From contig NC_090295.1 of the NCBI RefSeq assembly GCF_037392515.1, positions 16,511,001 through 16,575,000 of the forward strand: DNA of 64,000 bases, read 5' to 3'. Under the pieces are notes generated by a model that saw only the letters and a program-made list of their open reading frames with translations, was not told where the DNA came from and ran no database searches. Shown here one piece after another: positions 25,183 to 36,890 of the stretch (position 1 is its first letter; each line of letters begins with the position of its first letter). The position numbers and the translations under genes are program-made. The DNA comes from Haliotis asinina. Its lineage: Eukaryota; Mollusca; Gastropoda; Lepetellida; Haliotidae.

Positions 25183-25581
25183 ATGGTCATTGTGTCTAAG
25201 GGGATTCGTGAAATTAACTGTTTACTGAAAACCGTTTCTCCCGACCCGGACGATGTAGCCACAAAGACTGAAATGTGGTGCAATAACTTCGCCAAGACGT
25301 TTCAATGTAGAGATGTAACACCCCACATGCATAATCTGAGATACCAAGTTCCTCAGCTCTTGAGATTACATGACGGTATTGTTCGTTTCAGTCAGCAGAG
25401 TCTCGAGAAGCTCAATGACAGCATAACCAAGCGCTTCTTCTCAGCCTCTAACCACAAGGGTCTTGACTCTTGGCAACAAGTGATGCGCAAACAAAACAGA
25501 TTATTGGAACTTTCATCAGAGCGTCGCCGACCAAGAGCATACAAGCTACAGAAACGCGTGGAGGTAGCGAACGCTCTTTAA
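25183..25581 (+). CDS. Open frame with transposon-associated 'LEKLND' region (copy A, frameshifted end)
   Basis: 132 codons open from 25183; the frame is open back to 25159, so the true start or upstream exon is uncertain. Contains VTPHMHNLRYQVPQLLRLH followed by a segment with SQQSLEKLNDSITKRFF, a pattern I recall at the C-terminus of transposon-related proteins in cnidarian and molluscan genomes, though I cannot name the family. It lies 32 bp after the chromo-barrel-like frame in another frame and could be its final exon. Copy A has one extra T near 25580 and stops after VANAL; copy B continues 16 more codons, so copy A is probably the damaged one. Confidence 0.4.
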   Translation: MVIVSKGIREINCLLKTVSPDPDDVATKTEMWCNNFAKTFQCRDVTPHMHNLRYQVPQLLRLHDGIVRFSQQSLEKLNDSITKRFFSASNHKGLDSWQQVMRKQNRLLELSSERRRPRAYKLQKRVEVANAL

Positions 25582-26807
25582 CTGCGACCGGTCAAAATCA
25601 GGACGTTATTTCTTCAGGTTGACCAGTTAATGAATGCTTAACGTTTTGGTAACATTTTTAAGCTACACTTCTCAAGATTTGCCGCCTCACTGTAGTAGTT
25701 TAGCGGTTTAGTTTCTTTTACGTATATGCATCTGTACTCAGAACTGACTTGAGTAGTAACGGAGGTGATTACTTATGAGTTACGATATTGGATGTATGGA
25801 TAAATCTCTAGCAGAGTGTTCAGACTTTATCATTTGTAAAGTTCATTTCCGTACATGATTACTTCTGTTGTATCACCATTACTATTGGAAATTAAAGACA
25901 TAATCATTAAAGGCGTTCCTTGTTATATTGTGCTCAATGCAGGATGAAGTGATCAATTTCTTAGGGAACAGATTCATACAACACCGTTTGATGATAACAC
26001 GATTTAGAATTAAAATTTACGTATGTTATTTCTGTAATCTATACCTTATTAGAATGAATTCGTGTGAGAAATAATGTAAAGATCTTAATGTGTTTTTGGA
26101 ATAGGACCTTGGCCTATTAGTTTCAAGACTGCAAGCTCAAAACTTCTTGTTCTGAAATAACTGTGCCTTATTTTTTATAAACTCAAAACTACGTAAGTTT
26201 TATCAAATTAAATTCTGGAAACATTTTTCCACAAATATTTTAAAGTTGTGTGGATGAATAATTTAGATGTAATACGTCCAATTCTAAATATAAATATTTT
26301 TTATATGTGTGAAAACACCTGTTTAGGGGCAGAGGAAGTAATGTAAATATAGGTTCATATGCATTAAAGGGAGACAACCCATATTTATTAAAGAAATTTG
26401 GCCATATGTATAATAATATTTTTAATGTCACAGTTGTCCACTGGCTCTCGCCAATGCCCGCTCCTCTTTAACATAAACATCCTCTGCTGATTCAGCATGA
26501 GACAATAAAGGCTAATTAGGAAACCCCAACTGTATCAATTTAGGAAAGAAAAGCTGTAAAATACTGTCACTTCCTGCCCAGAACCCCAGGATGTCACGCC
26601 TCAGAAATAAGTAACCTTCTCACACAGACATATCAAGGACAACGCATAACAAGAAGACAATGTCTTTCCTCTGGGACTCTCGGTATGTTATCAGTGTTGG
26701 GTTTTCATCGTTAACTATACATTTTCAACCAAACCATACTTGGAATTCTAGCTAGCCAAATACGCAGATTTCGTTTTAATATTCTGCAATCCATTTTTAG
26801 TAGTACC

Positions 26808-26868
26808 CGGTGGCCCGGCCCGGCCCGGCCCGACTTTTCTTGGCCCGACTTTTAGGCCACCCCTGGGA
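26808..26868. repeat. GC-rich inverted terminal-like motif of block A
   Basis: Repeated GGCCC/GGCCCGACTTTT units, inverted relative to the AAGTCGGGCC core of the satellite at the other end. The same motif occurs in block B (about 62266-62310) and as complement at 40354-40380 at the edge of copy C. Confidence 0.6.
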
Positions 26869-27484
26869 ACACGCATATTTATAGCTCCCGTTCCGACAAC
26901 ATCCCTGTCTGCCACAGGAACCGGATATCGCACTGTAGGTTAAACATAGACCATAGATCTAAACACACGTCATATATATTTTAATAGAGTAAAGGAGCAG
27001 CAGCTGCCATATTGGGTCGTCGTGCCGACATCCACTCGTTCCGATTTCAAGCTGAAATGTACGCTAAGAATTCGGTGACATTCGAAACCATGCACACGTA
27101 CCTCTCAATTATACAGTTCCCCACACATCCTGCCTGATTTCCACGACATTACACCCATTTTATTAACTTCAATACGTCCTCAAACTCGAAAATCAAAGAA
27201 AACCACCTCTGGGGTGACCGTTATCCCGAACCCGCAGCCTCTCGAGCGATCTCACTGGTCCGTTGAACGGAAGTATTTATAGCATAGGTAAACAAGACGG
27301 CATGGTTTGAGAGCGAAGAGTCTTGGATGAGCCATGAATTTGACATCGGACCAGGCTTCAACAAAAAAACAAACGATTTTTAAATTTCGCGCGAATGTAA
27401 TGAACTTGCTCTGGAAAAATTACTTAAGTTCAGCGGACCAAGGAGTTCGGTAAAAAAGAAGATTGTTCACTGTTAGACTTACGA

Positions 27485-27613
27485 TTCCTTGCAATGTCAT
27501 TTCAGATTTGCTGAAGTTGTTAGTATAAGAAGGTCAGATGTAAATTTCTGTGATGGGTACATGAGCATTTTTATAGAAAAATGCAGGACTGATGTATATA
27601 GAGACGGTAAATA
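27485..27613 (+). pseudogene. Tyrosine-recombinase fragment (block A)
   Basis: Matches the recombinase core in block B but has a deletion removing the residues around SISFAGF, which shifts the frame. It ends where the truncated mariner begins at TA (27612-27613). The downstream half of the recombinase is absent here. Confidence 0.6.
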
Positions 27614-28410
27614 CGAGGGGATATCAAAGCCTTGCATATTTATACTAGACAAATAGTAATGGGCAGGGCACCTAACGTATATTAGAGTCCTAGCTACATA
27701 TTCCCGGTAGGATCACATAGCTGGATGCATTTCTTCAATGACAGTGCCTTGTAGAAGAGATTTACCCCCTAGTGAATGTGAAAAATGGACAAGGTTGAAT
27801 ATAGAGCAGTAACAAAGTTTCATGTCGTGGTGGGCAACACGGCCAAGCAGGTTGGAGAGCGACTCACTGCTGTTTACAAGGAGACTTCACCTTCTGCTGC
27901 AACCATCAAACGTTGGGTGAAAGAGTTTCAGCGAAGCTTAGATGATGACCCCCGTCCAGGACGACCCTGAACCAGTACCACCCAAGCAAACATTGACACT
28001 GTGCATCAACCAGTGATGGGAAATCGTCGTATCGATGCAACCGGGCTCTCATATGGATCCATTCACAGCATACTTCATGACAATCTCCACATGTCCAAGG
28101 TGTATGCAAGATGGGTCCAAAGAATGCTTTCTAATGACATGAAGCTTTCTCGGGTCAACATCAGTGGCGCGATGCTGACTCGTTACCATGCCAACCCAGA
28201 AAGTTTTCACTTTAGAATTGTAACCTGTGATGAAACCTGGCTTCATCCTTATGACCCCGAGAGCAAGCAGGAGTCAATGGAATGGAAACATGTCACCTCT
28301 CCAAGGACAAAGAAGTTCAAATCGACCACGTCACCAAAGAAGGCCATGGCAGCTATTTTGGGGGACAGTAAAGGTGTTCAAGTCTTTGAAGGGCATTTAG
28401 AAATGAAATA
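27614..28410 (+). mobile_element. Mariner-type transposon, 3' truncated, transposase with one in-frame stop
   Basis: The transposase frame starts at 27785 (MDKVEYRAV). It has an N-terminal helix-turn-helix region (SAATIKRWVKEF) and the PGRP linker, then a TGA at 27968 in place of a sense codon. The same frame continues through TCDETW (first catalytic Asp) to DSKGVQ (second Asp), where the mariner sequence ends; the third Asp region and the 3' TIR are missing. The 5' TIR starts after TA at 27612 and lacks 9 bp seen in the block B copy. An unrelated repeat (28411-28499) replaces the rest. Confidence 0.75.
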
Positions 28411-28499
28411 CATAAGAATGAAGATTTTTATGGATATCAACTTCTTTATTATGAGAACACAATGTTTCGGAGTTAATGCTTACTCCTTCATCAGGTGAA
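28411..28499 (+). repeat. ~90-bp repeat joined to the broken mariner (block A, forward)
   Basis: Contains 'gaatgaagatttttatggat', 'gtttcggagttaatgctt' and 'actccttcatcaggtga'. The same sequence lies in the block B mariner at 63128-63215 in the opposite orientation. Confidence 0.75.
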
Positions 28500-28599
28500 C
28501 TAAGATTTTTCTTAAGTCCAAACTTAAGGGTTTTTTTCAGACGTAACTCCTTTTATGAATACTGCCCCCGGTGGCGCTACTACTGCTACCAGTGCAGGT

Positions 28600-29641
28600 G
28601 TACCAGACCGTTTGTTCAAAAGAGATGGCCGTTAGGTCTCTGAGAATGCAAAAGATGGATATGTCAAAGATAATGTAAAAGAACTGTTGAGTGTTACATC
28701 GTTGTTGGGCTTGTGAGAATAAAATGTCGGAAAACATCTACCCGTTCTCTTAATTTCGAGCTGCGGTAGACATAACCCACGTTGTGTGTTTGTTATACAA
28801 AATAAATTATTTATGTTTGGTCGATCGAAGATAATTACAACATAAGATATATTTCTGTGTGATTAATGTATCGAGAGCACAGTAAGGTAGAGGAGATGAT
28901 AAAGCGTATCTTTCTCACGCCATTTCGAGTTTACCACGGTCTTTGTTATACTACGGTGTACAAATATATACTAGTATATAATACGCGTGCAGTATGTGAA
29001 GTCTTTCTCAGATGACCTGCTTGGAATGTTCTCAAAGGCGGAGTTAAACCATTTACTCACCTGTGGTCACGATCACATAAAACGGCCCAGCGGCTCACAA
29101 CGCAGTAAATAATCTGCTCAGAACGCAAACCGAAAGTTGAAATTAGGAAAGGCGTGTGTTTTGATTGCACCATGGTGATAAATGTCCAGTACGAATTTGT
29201 ATACACAGCTGACGTAAGCGTCACGCGATCAATGTTATTCATTCAATCCATGAGAATTTTTTCCCGACGTTCGATTCATAACAATCAGTCTCACAGTCTC
29301 TGGACCATATTATTTCCCTTCCGTCCAGCCATTTCGCCTGACAGATCGCCTTGAAATATCTGGCATGCTGCAGTGTTAAACTATAACAACACAGAATTAA
29401 CTATAGCAAAATACTGTGTACTTCTAAATATATGTCATCCATGTGCTGAAATAGATCTCAGTATAACGCAGTTATTTTATCTGTCCATCGTTAAGCAAGC
29501 TGATATTTGACTTTTTTGTGTGTTGATATGTAAGACGTATATTAGTCACGTTCACTTCTGATAATATACGCGTTTCGTAAAATTCGTTTTCGTTTTCGAG
29601 TCCACCGTCATGACGTAATTGTTGTTCTCAGAATTTAGATA
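28600..29641. other. Intergenic sequence between block A and the EXD1-like gene
   Basis: No supported exon; only short unconnected open frames. Confidence 0.4.
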
Positions 29642-29720
29642 ATGTTTATTTCGGTCGCTGAGTATAGTCGCTCTGAAGAAAGCTTGATCACAGACGTGTG
29701 TCAACTGGCTCTGAATCAAG
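29642..29720 (+). other. Probable 5'-UTR exon (3' part) of the EXD1-like gene
   Basis: A near-perfect donor (CAAG|GTAAGTTTT) ends this stretch at 29720, and the first coding exon 1 kb on is preceded by an acceptor (TTTTTGTAG) ending exactly at the ATG, so an upstream noncoding exon is required. An ATG at 29642 opens a frame that would run across the junction out of frame with the main CDS and stop soon after, a potential uORF. The transcription start is not visible. Confidence 0.4.
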
Positions 29721-29829
29721 GTAAGTTTTAATTTACAGAGACATTGGGAAGATCAGGAATAGATTCCTAATGCTGGTGCGTTGCTTGTATCCTGTAGCGA
29801 GAGGGTTAAGCACCAGAAAAGTGAGAGAG

Positions 29830-29940
29830 TATGGTTTTACGCCGTTTATTCCAACAATATCACGGCGGGGGTCACCAGAGATGGGCTTCATCAATTGTAC
29901 CCATGTGAGGAATCGAACTCACATATATTGGTCGTTTATT
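29830..29940 (-). mobile_element. tRNA-derived SINE, partial, in the 5' intron of the EXD1-like gene
   Basis: Reverse 'caacaatatcacggcggggg', 'cagagatgggcttcatcaat' and 'gaggaatcgaactcac' are the complement of the SINE body and B-box. Confidence 0.6.
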
Positions 29941-30705
29941 AGGGTCATTTTTAAAAAGACCCTTTGCCATAAATGCCTGTAGTTCCGTGGCTTTTGTTGT
30001 AGTATTTTTTTTAAATAAAAAAAGCTCGATTATTTAATTTTGATCGTTAAACGATTGCTCCCCCATTGTTCCCCTGTGCCAAACTCCCCGGATATCTTGG
30101 GGCACGGGTAAACTGCAGCGCAAAAGGGTTGCGCAGCATAGAGAAAATGACCAGTCGTCTTAAATGCGAGTGAAGCGAGCAAAGGTTGGCAACGTACTTC
30201 CCTGGTTTCGGTTTGAAAAATATTTTTCATGTCAAAATAAAATATCGCCACCATCAAAAGTATACACCCATTTCTTCACTGGGTTGTTCTCTCTCATTTC
30301 CAACCCCATGTTGAACAATTACTAACGTGAAATATATTTTATTCAACATTTTAAACCCAACTCGTGGTATATTAGACCGTTCTTCGGAGTTGATTGTACC
30401 TCCGTGGTGAGTCTACGTCACTTCCGGCTATCACAGTCAACTTACACCGTAATATAAATTATACACAGAGACCGTGTTAAATTTGAACCCGGGCTTTTGG
30501 CTTCTCAATACATCAATGACACAGAAACTATGTCTCAGTACCACACACCATATATAAATCACAACGTCTGGTATTGGGCAGAACAAAGACACTACGCTGT
30601 TGAGTATAGCCCCTCGTGAGGCAAAAGGCGTGTTCCAATAAACTCCCTGATAAATGTGTAAGTGAAAGCGAGGACACGGGGGCTACTATGTGTTTGTTTT
30701 TGTAG

Positions 30706-33700
30706 ATGGCAGAAGATGGAGTACGCCACAAGGTTGTGGATAACGTCGATGACTGCATCAAGGCTGTCGATGACCTCCTCAAGCAACCGGTCGTTGCTGT
30801 GGACTGCGAGGGAATCAATCTCGGAAAGACGGGCCCTCTCACTCTCCTCCAGGTGGCCAAACTAGACGGTTTTGTCTACTTGTTCAATGTGTTCGTTGAG
30901 CCAAAAGTCTTTACTGAAGGCCGACTGAAGTCATTCCTGGAAAATCGAAACATCGTCAAGGTATGTCTGTCAAATGATGTCAGTGATCAGTGTTTCTGGT
31001 AGGACACAAACTCAAAATAGATCTTAAACATTCTCACGACTGCCTCAATTTTCCGCCATGTTGATTTACTGGGTTTCAATTAAAATTTCGGGGTGACAAA
31101 TTCAGACGTGTGTTATTGGAGGACGAACAAATATATTTATTATTACACGTTTTCAAAGCTTATGCGCCTCGATTGATCGTGTTCGTATCAGGAAATGCGT
31201 AGATGTTACCGGATTGTGTTGGGTATAGAAGACATAGGATACGGGTGTGAGGTTTTATTTGCAGAAGAGCAGTTTTGACACCCTGTAACACAATACAATA
31301 ACAATAGGACAATATTATACAAAATCATTGTTCTGCCTCAAAAACATGGTTCATCCTTCATATACAGGTGATTGCTTCGGTCAAAGAGACATAAAATCAT
31401 TATTTAAATTACACAAATTGTTTATCAAGGGCGATAACCCATGTACGAGAGGCGTACCATAAACATGAAGAAATATGGTTATGGATTATGTTACATATTC
31501 TTAACAGTATAACTAATTACCACATTGTGGTACCAGTGATATAAAATGAAATCAGAGGTACATAGTTGTCATAATATACTATTTACAATGTATACAAAGA
31601 ACAATAATCAGTAGTGAAGTTATCCATACCCTGTGGGTGATACTGGGGTGTAAATTGCCCTGGGCAGCCGCCTTATCTACCTTGAATGACAGTATACACC
31701 TGCACAGGAACACATAAATACAAATATATAACACCCAGGCACATAATGGATTGCCTTACGTACAGAATACTACATTAAAGACATGTGTCTCTAATGATCA
31801 GTGAGGGAAGCGTTTCACAATACATATAATACATTCAAATATGTAACACATTCACTCGCTGCACGTCCGCACATGAAGATTCACAGAGGGAGGTTAGAAC
31901 AGATTAGAATATTTTATCCCTACTGAGATAATACCTATGTGGTAAGAATTCCGCCCGTACCCCCCCCCCCAAAAAAAAAAAAAAAAACAACAAAAAACAA
32001 AAAACAAAAAACAAAAAACAAACAAACAAACAAACAAACAAAAAAACATTAACTTACGAACTGTCACTCAAATTCATCACTAGTTATACCATCAATAATG
32101 TGTGTAAGGCATGAAAAACAATATATGACTTGCAATAACTGCCGTTCCCGTATTCAGCCTCGGGAATCGAACGGGTGTCCACATCTGTTGAGGTCAGCGT
32201 AACAACATCCCCATATGTAAGCTGTTTTCCATACAACTTATCAATACTCAAGAAAAGTACACCGTACCTCTACATATAGACTAGCTAGCAATAATACATA
32301 TTACTAACCTTGAACAATACCAATCTTTTATCCCCCAAAATATGACTAGCCTGTACATCCAAGTCTTGTCAAGATGGATGAAAAGTGAAGAGTTTAAATT
32401 GACGAATGAAAGGAAGGCTTGGGTTAAAACAAAGAGACAATGACAAACATGGAATAAGCTGAAACCCCTTTACCTTAATAGGCTGCTCCATAGTAAGGAG
32501 AAGTTTTTAAAAAACCTGCTACCCTGACAACTCTAAAATACCACAACAAAACAACACCTGAATTAGATAAAACTATGTACAACAAACTATTCAGGAATGG
32601 AGTCTGCCACATAGAGACGGAAGTAAATTTATGCAAAATAAGAAAGTCTGTTGGGATTTCACACTAACACAATGGCCTGTCTCAAACTGGGTTCCACAAC
32701 AACCAGCTAATGACAGGCGTTGAAGCTCAGATCACCTCATCAAATGAATGACCTTTCTTTCAATTTTAGGTTTTTCATGCTTGCAGTGGTGACAGCGCGG
32801 CCCTGAAGTGCCAGTTTGATGTCATGCTGAACAATGTTTTTGACGTGCAGGTATTGTGAAACGATTACGCTTCATTCTCTCGTTCATCTTGTTTCATTGT
32901 TTCATAATCAAGGCCATACTCATTCATACTGCATCAGCGTACAACCAACCCATCAATATTGCGTCTATGTTCAGCCAGCCATCAGCCAGCCCATCCATGA
33001 TCCATGCTGCGCTAACATACAATCTCCATATCTTCCACAGAAAGCTCTTTTCATCATTGAAAAATCTGAAGGAAGACAACTTCCAACTGCCCGGAAGTTG
33101 ATGGATGTTTGCAGCCGCTACACTGACGTCACTTCCCTTGAGAGAAAGGAAGACGTCACAGTAGGTTACACGTAGCTGAGGAAGAAAGAAAGTATTACTG
33201 ACAAACCTGAGTTCACTAAATACTGTGTGGTACCTATTTGTACTAGGTAGAGCAAAAGTGTCATGGCACACCCCCTCCCCCCCGAAATGTGTATATAATT
33301 TCGTATGTATACAAAAGTTGTCGTTTTTCAGAAAGGTGGTATTTTATCCAATGTGAAAGCTGGTTTCATAATGCTAGGAAATTGGAAGCTTCATTTTTCT
33401 CATCCCCGATATTTCCAGGGTATACGTTCCGATAAGTCTCCACTATACCCTGGACGCATCTACGGCTCTGCCCGATAAATTTATTACCTCCCTTTGCTGG
33501 CTCCGCCTTCTCACAGTAGCCAGTCAGCTAGGCCACCGTTATAACCGAGCTTGCCAGTGTCAACAAAGGTAGCGGTCGCAACTGCGAAGGTTTGCTCGCA
33601 GTGCGTCCCAGATTTTAGGGAAATCATACAAACAAATTGACAGGTCCGAAACATTAAAACAACATATGCAAGAACTCCTTCTACCTCTTCCAGAGAACCT

Positions 33701-36595
33701 CTGCATGGTTTCTGTTGCCAAGTATAATCGGTTAGATAATTCAAAAAACGAAAGTGAGTTGTGATTGGTTCGCTCAACTTCCCAGCGTAGACACCTGACT
33801 GGATCAAAAGACAGTCAAGGGAGGTAATAAATTTATCTGGCAGAGCCATAGATGCGTCCAGGTATTGTGGAGACTTATCGGAGCGTATACCCTGGAGATA
33901 TCGAGGATGCATTTATCTAGGTCTAACATTTTCAAAGGGTTTGTCTTGGGTCAGTCAGTGTTCCTATACAGCTGCACACAGTAAAAGGCTTTAGTTGGTG
34001 TTCTTAAACTAGTAAGTAGACTAGATACAAAATAGCTCCCATTTTTTTCAAAAGTGATTAGGGAGGAGGACTGTTTGTGTTTTTTTTAATTTTGATAGAA
34101 AAAAAAGTGACGCGGGAGGAACACATTTTCTCTCAGAAAAAACAGTTTTGGAGGTTTAGCACGTGCTAATGAGTTGTAGATTCAGATTACAGACACTCAT
34201 TCGTATAGTGGACAAGTGGATGATCGGGGCCAAGCCAAAATTATTTTTTCTAAATGGTAAAAAAAATGTTACGCGCACAAATAAAAGTGACGCGCCGACG
34301 CCCGAGAAACATTTCACTTTTTTTGTTTAGCCTTAGTTATGTGCCGATGGCTTTCACTTCAGAAATAAAGAATTCAACTGATTTGCTGACGTACACATGA
34401 AGAAACACAACTGGTGCTCTTGGATGATTTTTAAAAACAAGGACAATATTCTTACAGGGACAAGTCACACACATTGTGTACGTGTTGGGAAAGCACCACA
34501 TAGTTGGTCCCCTATAGTTGTGAATTTGTCAGCCTCTTACTGCCCAGTGGACGACTTAGTCGATGCTTGTGAATGATAAACCCGGATCACGATAGCGTGA
34601 AGTCCTTTCGTCACTGCTGCAAATGTGGTGTCCAGTGCTGATGACGTCACTGTTCTCGCTGCTGATGACGTGACTGTTCTTGCTGCTGATGACGTTACTG
34701 TTCTTGCTGTTTGTGACGGCACTGCTCTTGCAGCTTATTATCTCAGCTTTATGACGCGTGTTTCAAATAACCTCATTCAGCTGTGATTTAGACTGACGAT
34801 CTAAAATATTTACGTCGTTTGGGCTTCTGAAAAAAAAACGGTTTATACTTTCTTTTGTAGGTCAGTTTATTTTACAAGCAGTGTATCCCAATCAACAGAT
34901 CGTCAGGTTACCCGATGTCATAGGGGGTTTGCTTTTTCGGTAAACCCGTGAAGATCAGGGTTAGAATTGATCTTCAGTTACCCATGCTTGTCGTAAGAGG
35001 CGACTAACATGATCGGGTGGTCAGGCTCGCTGACTTCGTTGAGACGTGTCATCCTATTCCAGTTGCATAGATCAATGCTAATGCTTTTGACCACTGGATT
35101 GTCTGTAGCTGGAATAACTCTGATTGTGGAGTCAAAGAAAATAAATACAAACGATTTTTAACCAACATAATGTGACACGGTTAAGAACATTTCTTAATGA
35201 TTCTTTTCGTACATTTCAGGCCAAATTGTACAAATGCAATGCTGCCTATTGGGCAACAAGAGAATTAACGCCTGAAATGATCGACTACGCATGTGCAGAT
35301 GTACGGGTTTTAATACCAGATGTGTATAAGGAACTGAAAAGGTAAGTCAAAGATGTCACTAGCAGGTGTAATACCCCCGGGGGTCTTAAGACAACAAAGA
35401 AGGCGTAGTGTCAACAAAGAATGATAGTTTTTTTATTGCCTAAAGTAGAACATGTGGGGCAGGGCGAATAACTTGCACACAACGTACAGAGGCTGTCAGG
35501 GCAAGGCGGCAGTAGATGGCTAGATCGACTGGTCGGTTCGTCCCTTCAGGTCCTTTCTTCTGGTTTGTCAGCGTTTATCTGCTGGCTCTGTCCGCATATA
35601 AAGGCTCTGCTGTTTAGACTGACATAATCTGCGAAAGTCGTCAGTTCTTAAGGACATATTCTGCCCATCTGGGCATATTTGACGAGCTTGACATGTGGCC
35701 GACAGGTGTACACAATAACAAAGTAGCACAAGGTCAGTCAAGTTTTATACAACGCACTGTATGTTATACTTACATTATACATTGTTTCAGAGTAATTGAC
35801 GATAAGGATCTCTGGGGAGGTTTCGAGGAAAGGGTAAATTACGAGCTCAACTGTCGATGGAACGAAGCAGTGAAATCAGAAGGCGATGACTACATGTCAG
35901 TCGCAAAGAAGCTTTTGCGCCAGTTTGAATCGAAGTACGCAAGCGATATCGCCTTTGCTGATATTTCAGATGAAGATGACATTCAAGCTCTGAAACTGGT
36001 CCGAATCACAGAAATTGACGAGTTTCCTGTTCTTGTCAGGAGGTTGAAAATCGAATTTCTCAAGAACGAGCTGAAGACGATAGAAGAAGAGATGACTTCG
36101 CAAGGGGACTCATTTATTGCGACTGTGGCTCACTTTAGTATGTTATATGCAGCAAAGAGAAGCAACAACTCAGAACTGAAGAACACAGCTCAAAGACTAC
36201 AACAAAGAGCAAATGACATACTCAAGAAAGACATGATCGTCAAATACACGGAGCTAACTCCAAACAACCATCTCAAAGATGAAGAGAGGAGATTGCTACG
36301 AGATCTCCCTGTTTCAACCGGAACTAGCCCAGCTGTCAACCCCGTCCTCCGCCATCTTTACAACGTTGTCATCGACAGCGACGTGGAGGAAATCGAGACT
36401 ATGAGACAGAAGTTCCAGCGTGATGGCGGTCGTTACAGACTTAACGACGCTGACGTCCGACAGTACAAGTACTTCATCAGCGCCCCTGGGGTTCATCCTA
36501 GGCTTAAGGCAAAGGCCAAGCAATTTCTGAACGAATTACAGGAGGCTGGGTTGGTGGCAGCTCCCAAACGGAGGCCGCGGAATCAGTTAAGATAA
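30706..36595 (+). CDS. EXD1: EXD1-like 3'-5' exonuclease-domain protein, five coding exons
   Basis: Exons 30706-30960, 32770-32850, 33041-33160, 35220-35341 and 35791-36595; all junctions are GT-AG with compatible phases (0, 0, 0, 2), giving 460 residues. The N-terminal half is a DEDDy nuclease fold of the Egl/EXD1 type: motif I VVAVDCEG (Asp33, Glu35), motif II HACSGDSAAL (Asp93) with NNVFDVQ after it, motif III YACAD (Tyr175, Asp179). All five active-site positions are filled. Motif II has HA where relatives usually have HD. In mouse, EXD1 binds TDRD12 and supports piRNA biogenesis, and was reported to lack nuclease activity, so the intact residues here deserve notice. The C-terminal ~265 residues (exon 5) are mostly helical, charged and unrecognised, ending in a basic PKRRPRNQLR tail. 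The ATG directly follows an acceptor, so a 5'-UTR exon lies upstream. Family is firm; EXD1 orthology is likely but not proven. Confidence 0.85.
31966..32046. repeat. A-rich microsatellite in intron 1 of the EXD1-like gene
   Basis: A run of C, then A18 or so, then (CAAAAAA)n and (CAAA)n. Confidence 0.9.
33402..33906. mobile_element. Foldback MITE, ~500 bp, ~100-bp TIRs, in intron 3 of the EXD1-like gene
   Basis: The left arm 'cgatatttccagggtatacg', 'gataagtctccac', 'ggacgcatcta', 'ataaatttattacctccct' recurs as a diverged complement at the right end (33805-33906). The interior codes for nothing recognisable; the 133-codon minus-strand frame across it is an artefact of the arms. No target duplication could be fixed. 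Confidence 0.7.
34630..34736. repeat. 27-bp minisatellite, about four units, in intron 3 of the EXD1-like gene
   Basis: Unit 'gctgatgacgt(g/c)actgttct(t/c)gct'. A CRE-like TGACGTCA occurs in the first unit only. The Ser/Ala/Thr open frame on the minus strand results from the repeat. Confidence 0.7.
34943..35145 (+). mobile_element. SINE, non-tRNA-head family, in intron 3 of the EXD1-like gene
   Basis: Contains 'acccgtgaagatcagggtta', 'gtaagaggcgactaacatga', 'gaccactggattgtctg'; the tail is degraded. Confidence 0.7.
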
Positions 36596-36644
36596 ATATG
36601 GTATGTCTTTAGAATTGTCTCCATGACAAGAACCTTAGTTGTGT

Positions 36645-36890
36645 CTGTTTCCAAATATACTCTTGTTCAGCAATGACGATATTTCATTCCACAAGTAATG
36701 CCTCAAAATTCATTTTGTGAAACTATTCCATAACTGTACTGTGTTAGAAGAGTCACCCCACCCTGGAGCCAAAACTTTGTTTTCTAATATACTCTTGTTC
36801 CAGCAATGACGATATCTAATTCCACAAGTAATGCCGCAATATTAATTGTGTGAAACAATTCCATGATTGCACTGTTTCTGAATAACACGA
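36645..36890. repeat. ~132-bp tandem duplication just 3' of the EXD1-like CDS
   Basis: 'atactcttgttc', 'agcaatgacgatat', 'attccacaagtaatgcc' and 'gtgaaac(a/t)attccat' occur twice about 132 bp apart. Probably in the 3' UTR. Confidence 0.65.

Larger units (their letters stand above)
20725..28597 (+). repeat. Duplicated block A (direct copy of block B at 56.1-64.0 kb)
   Basis: Collinear with block B from 20725 (= 56137) to 27874 (= 63072), then again from 28497 (= 63901) to where the window ends in B. Between these two stretches the copies carry different deletions in the mariner and recombinase. Identity is very high with scattered substitutions and small indels. Block B lacks about 0.25 kb present here at about 27205-27480. 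The shared span holds the satellite, a gene with an intronic MITE, a second open frame, GC-rich terminal motifs and a recombinase fragment. Confidence 0.85.

Noticed and set aside
32834..33271. Open frames of about 80-115 codons on both strands
   Set aside because: They read out of frame through EXD1 exons 2-3 and the intron between them.
33511..33912. 133-codon minus-strand open frame
   Set aside because: It spans both arms of the foldback MITE and has no protein resemblance.
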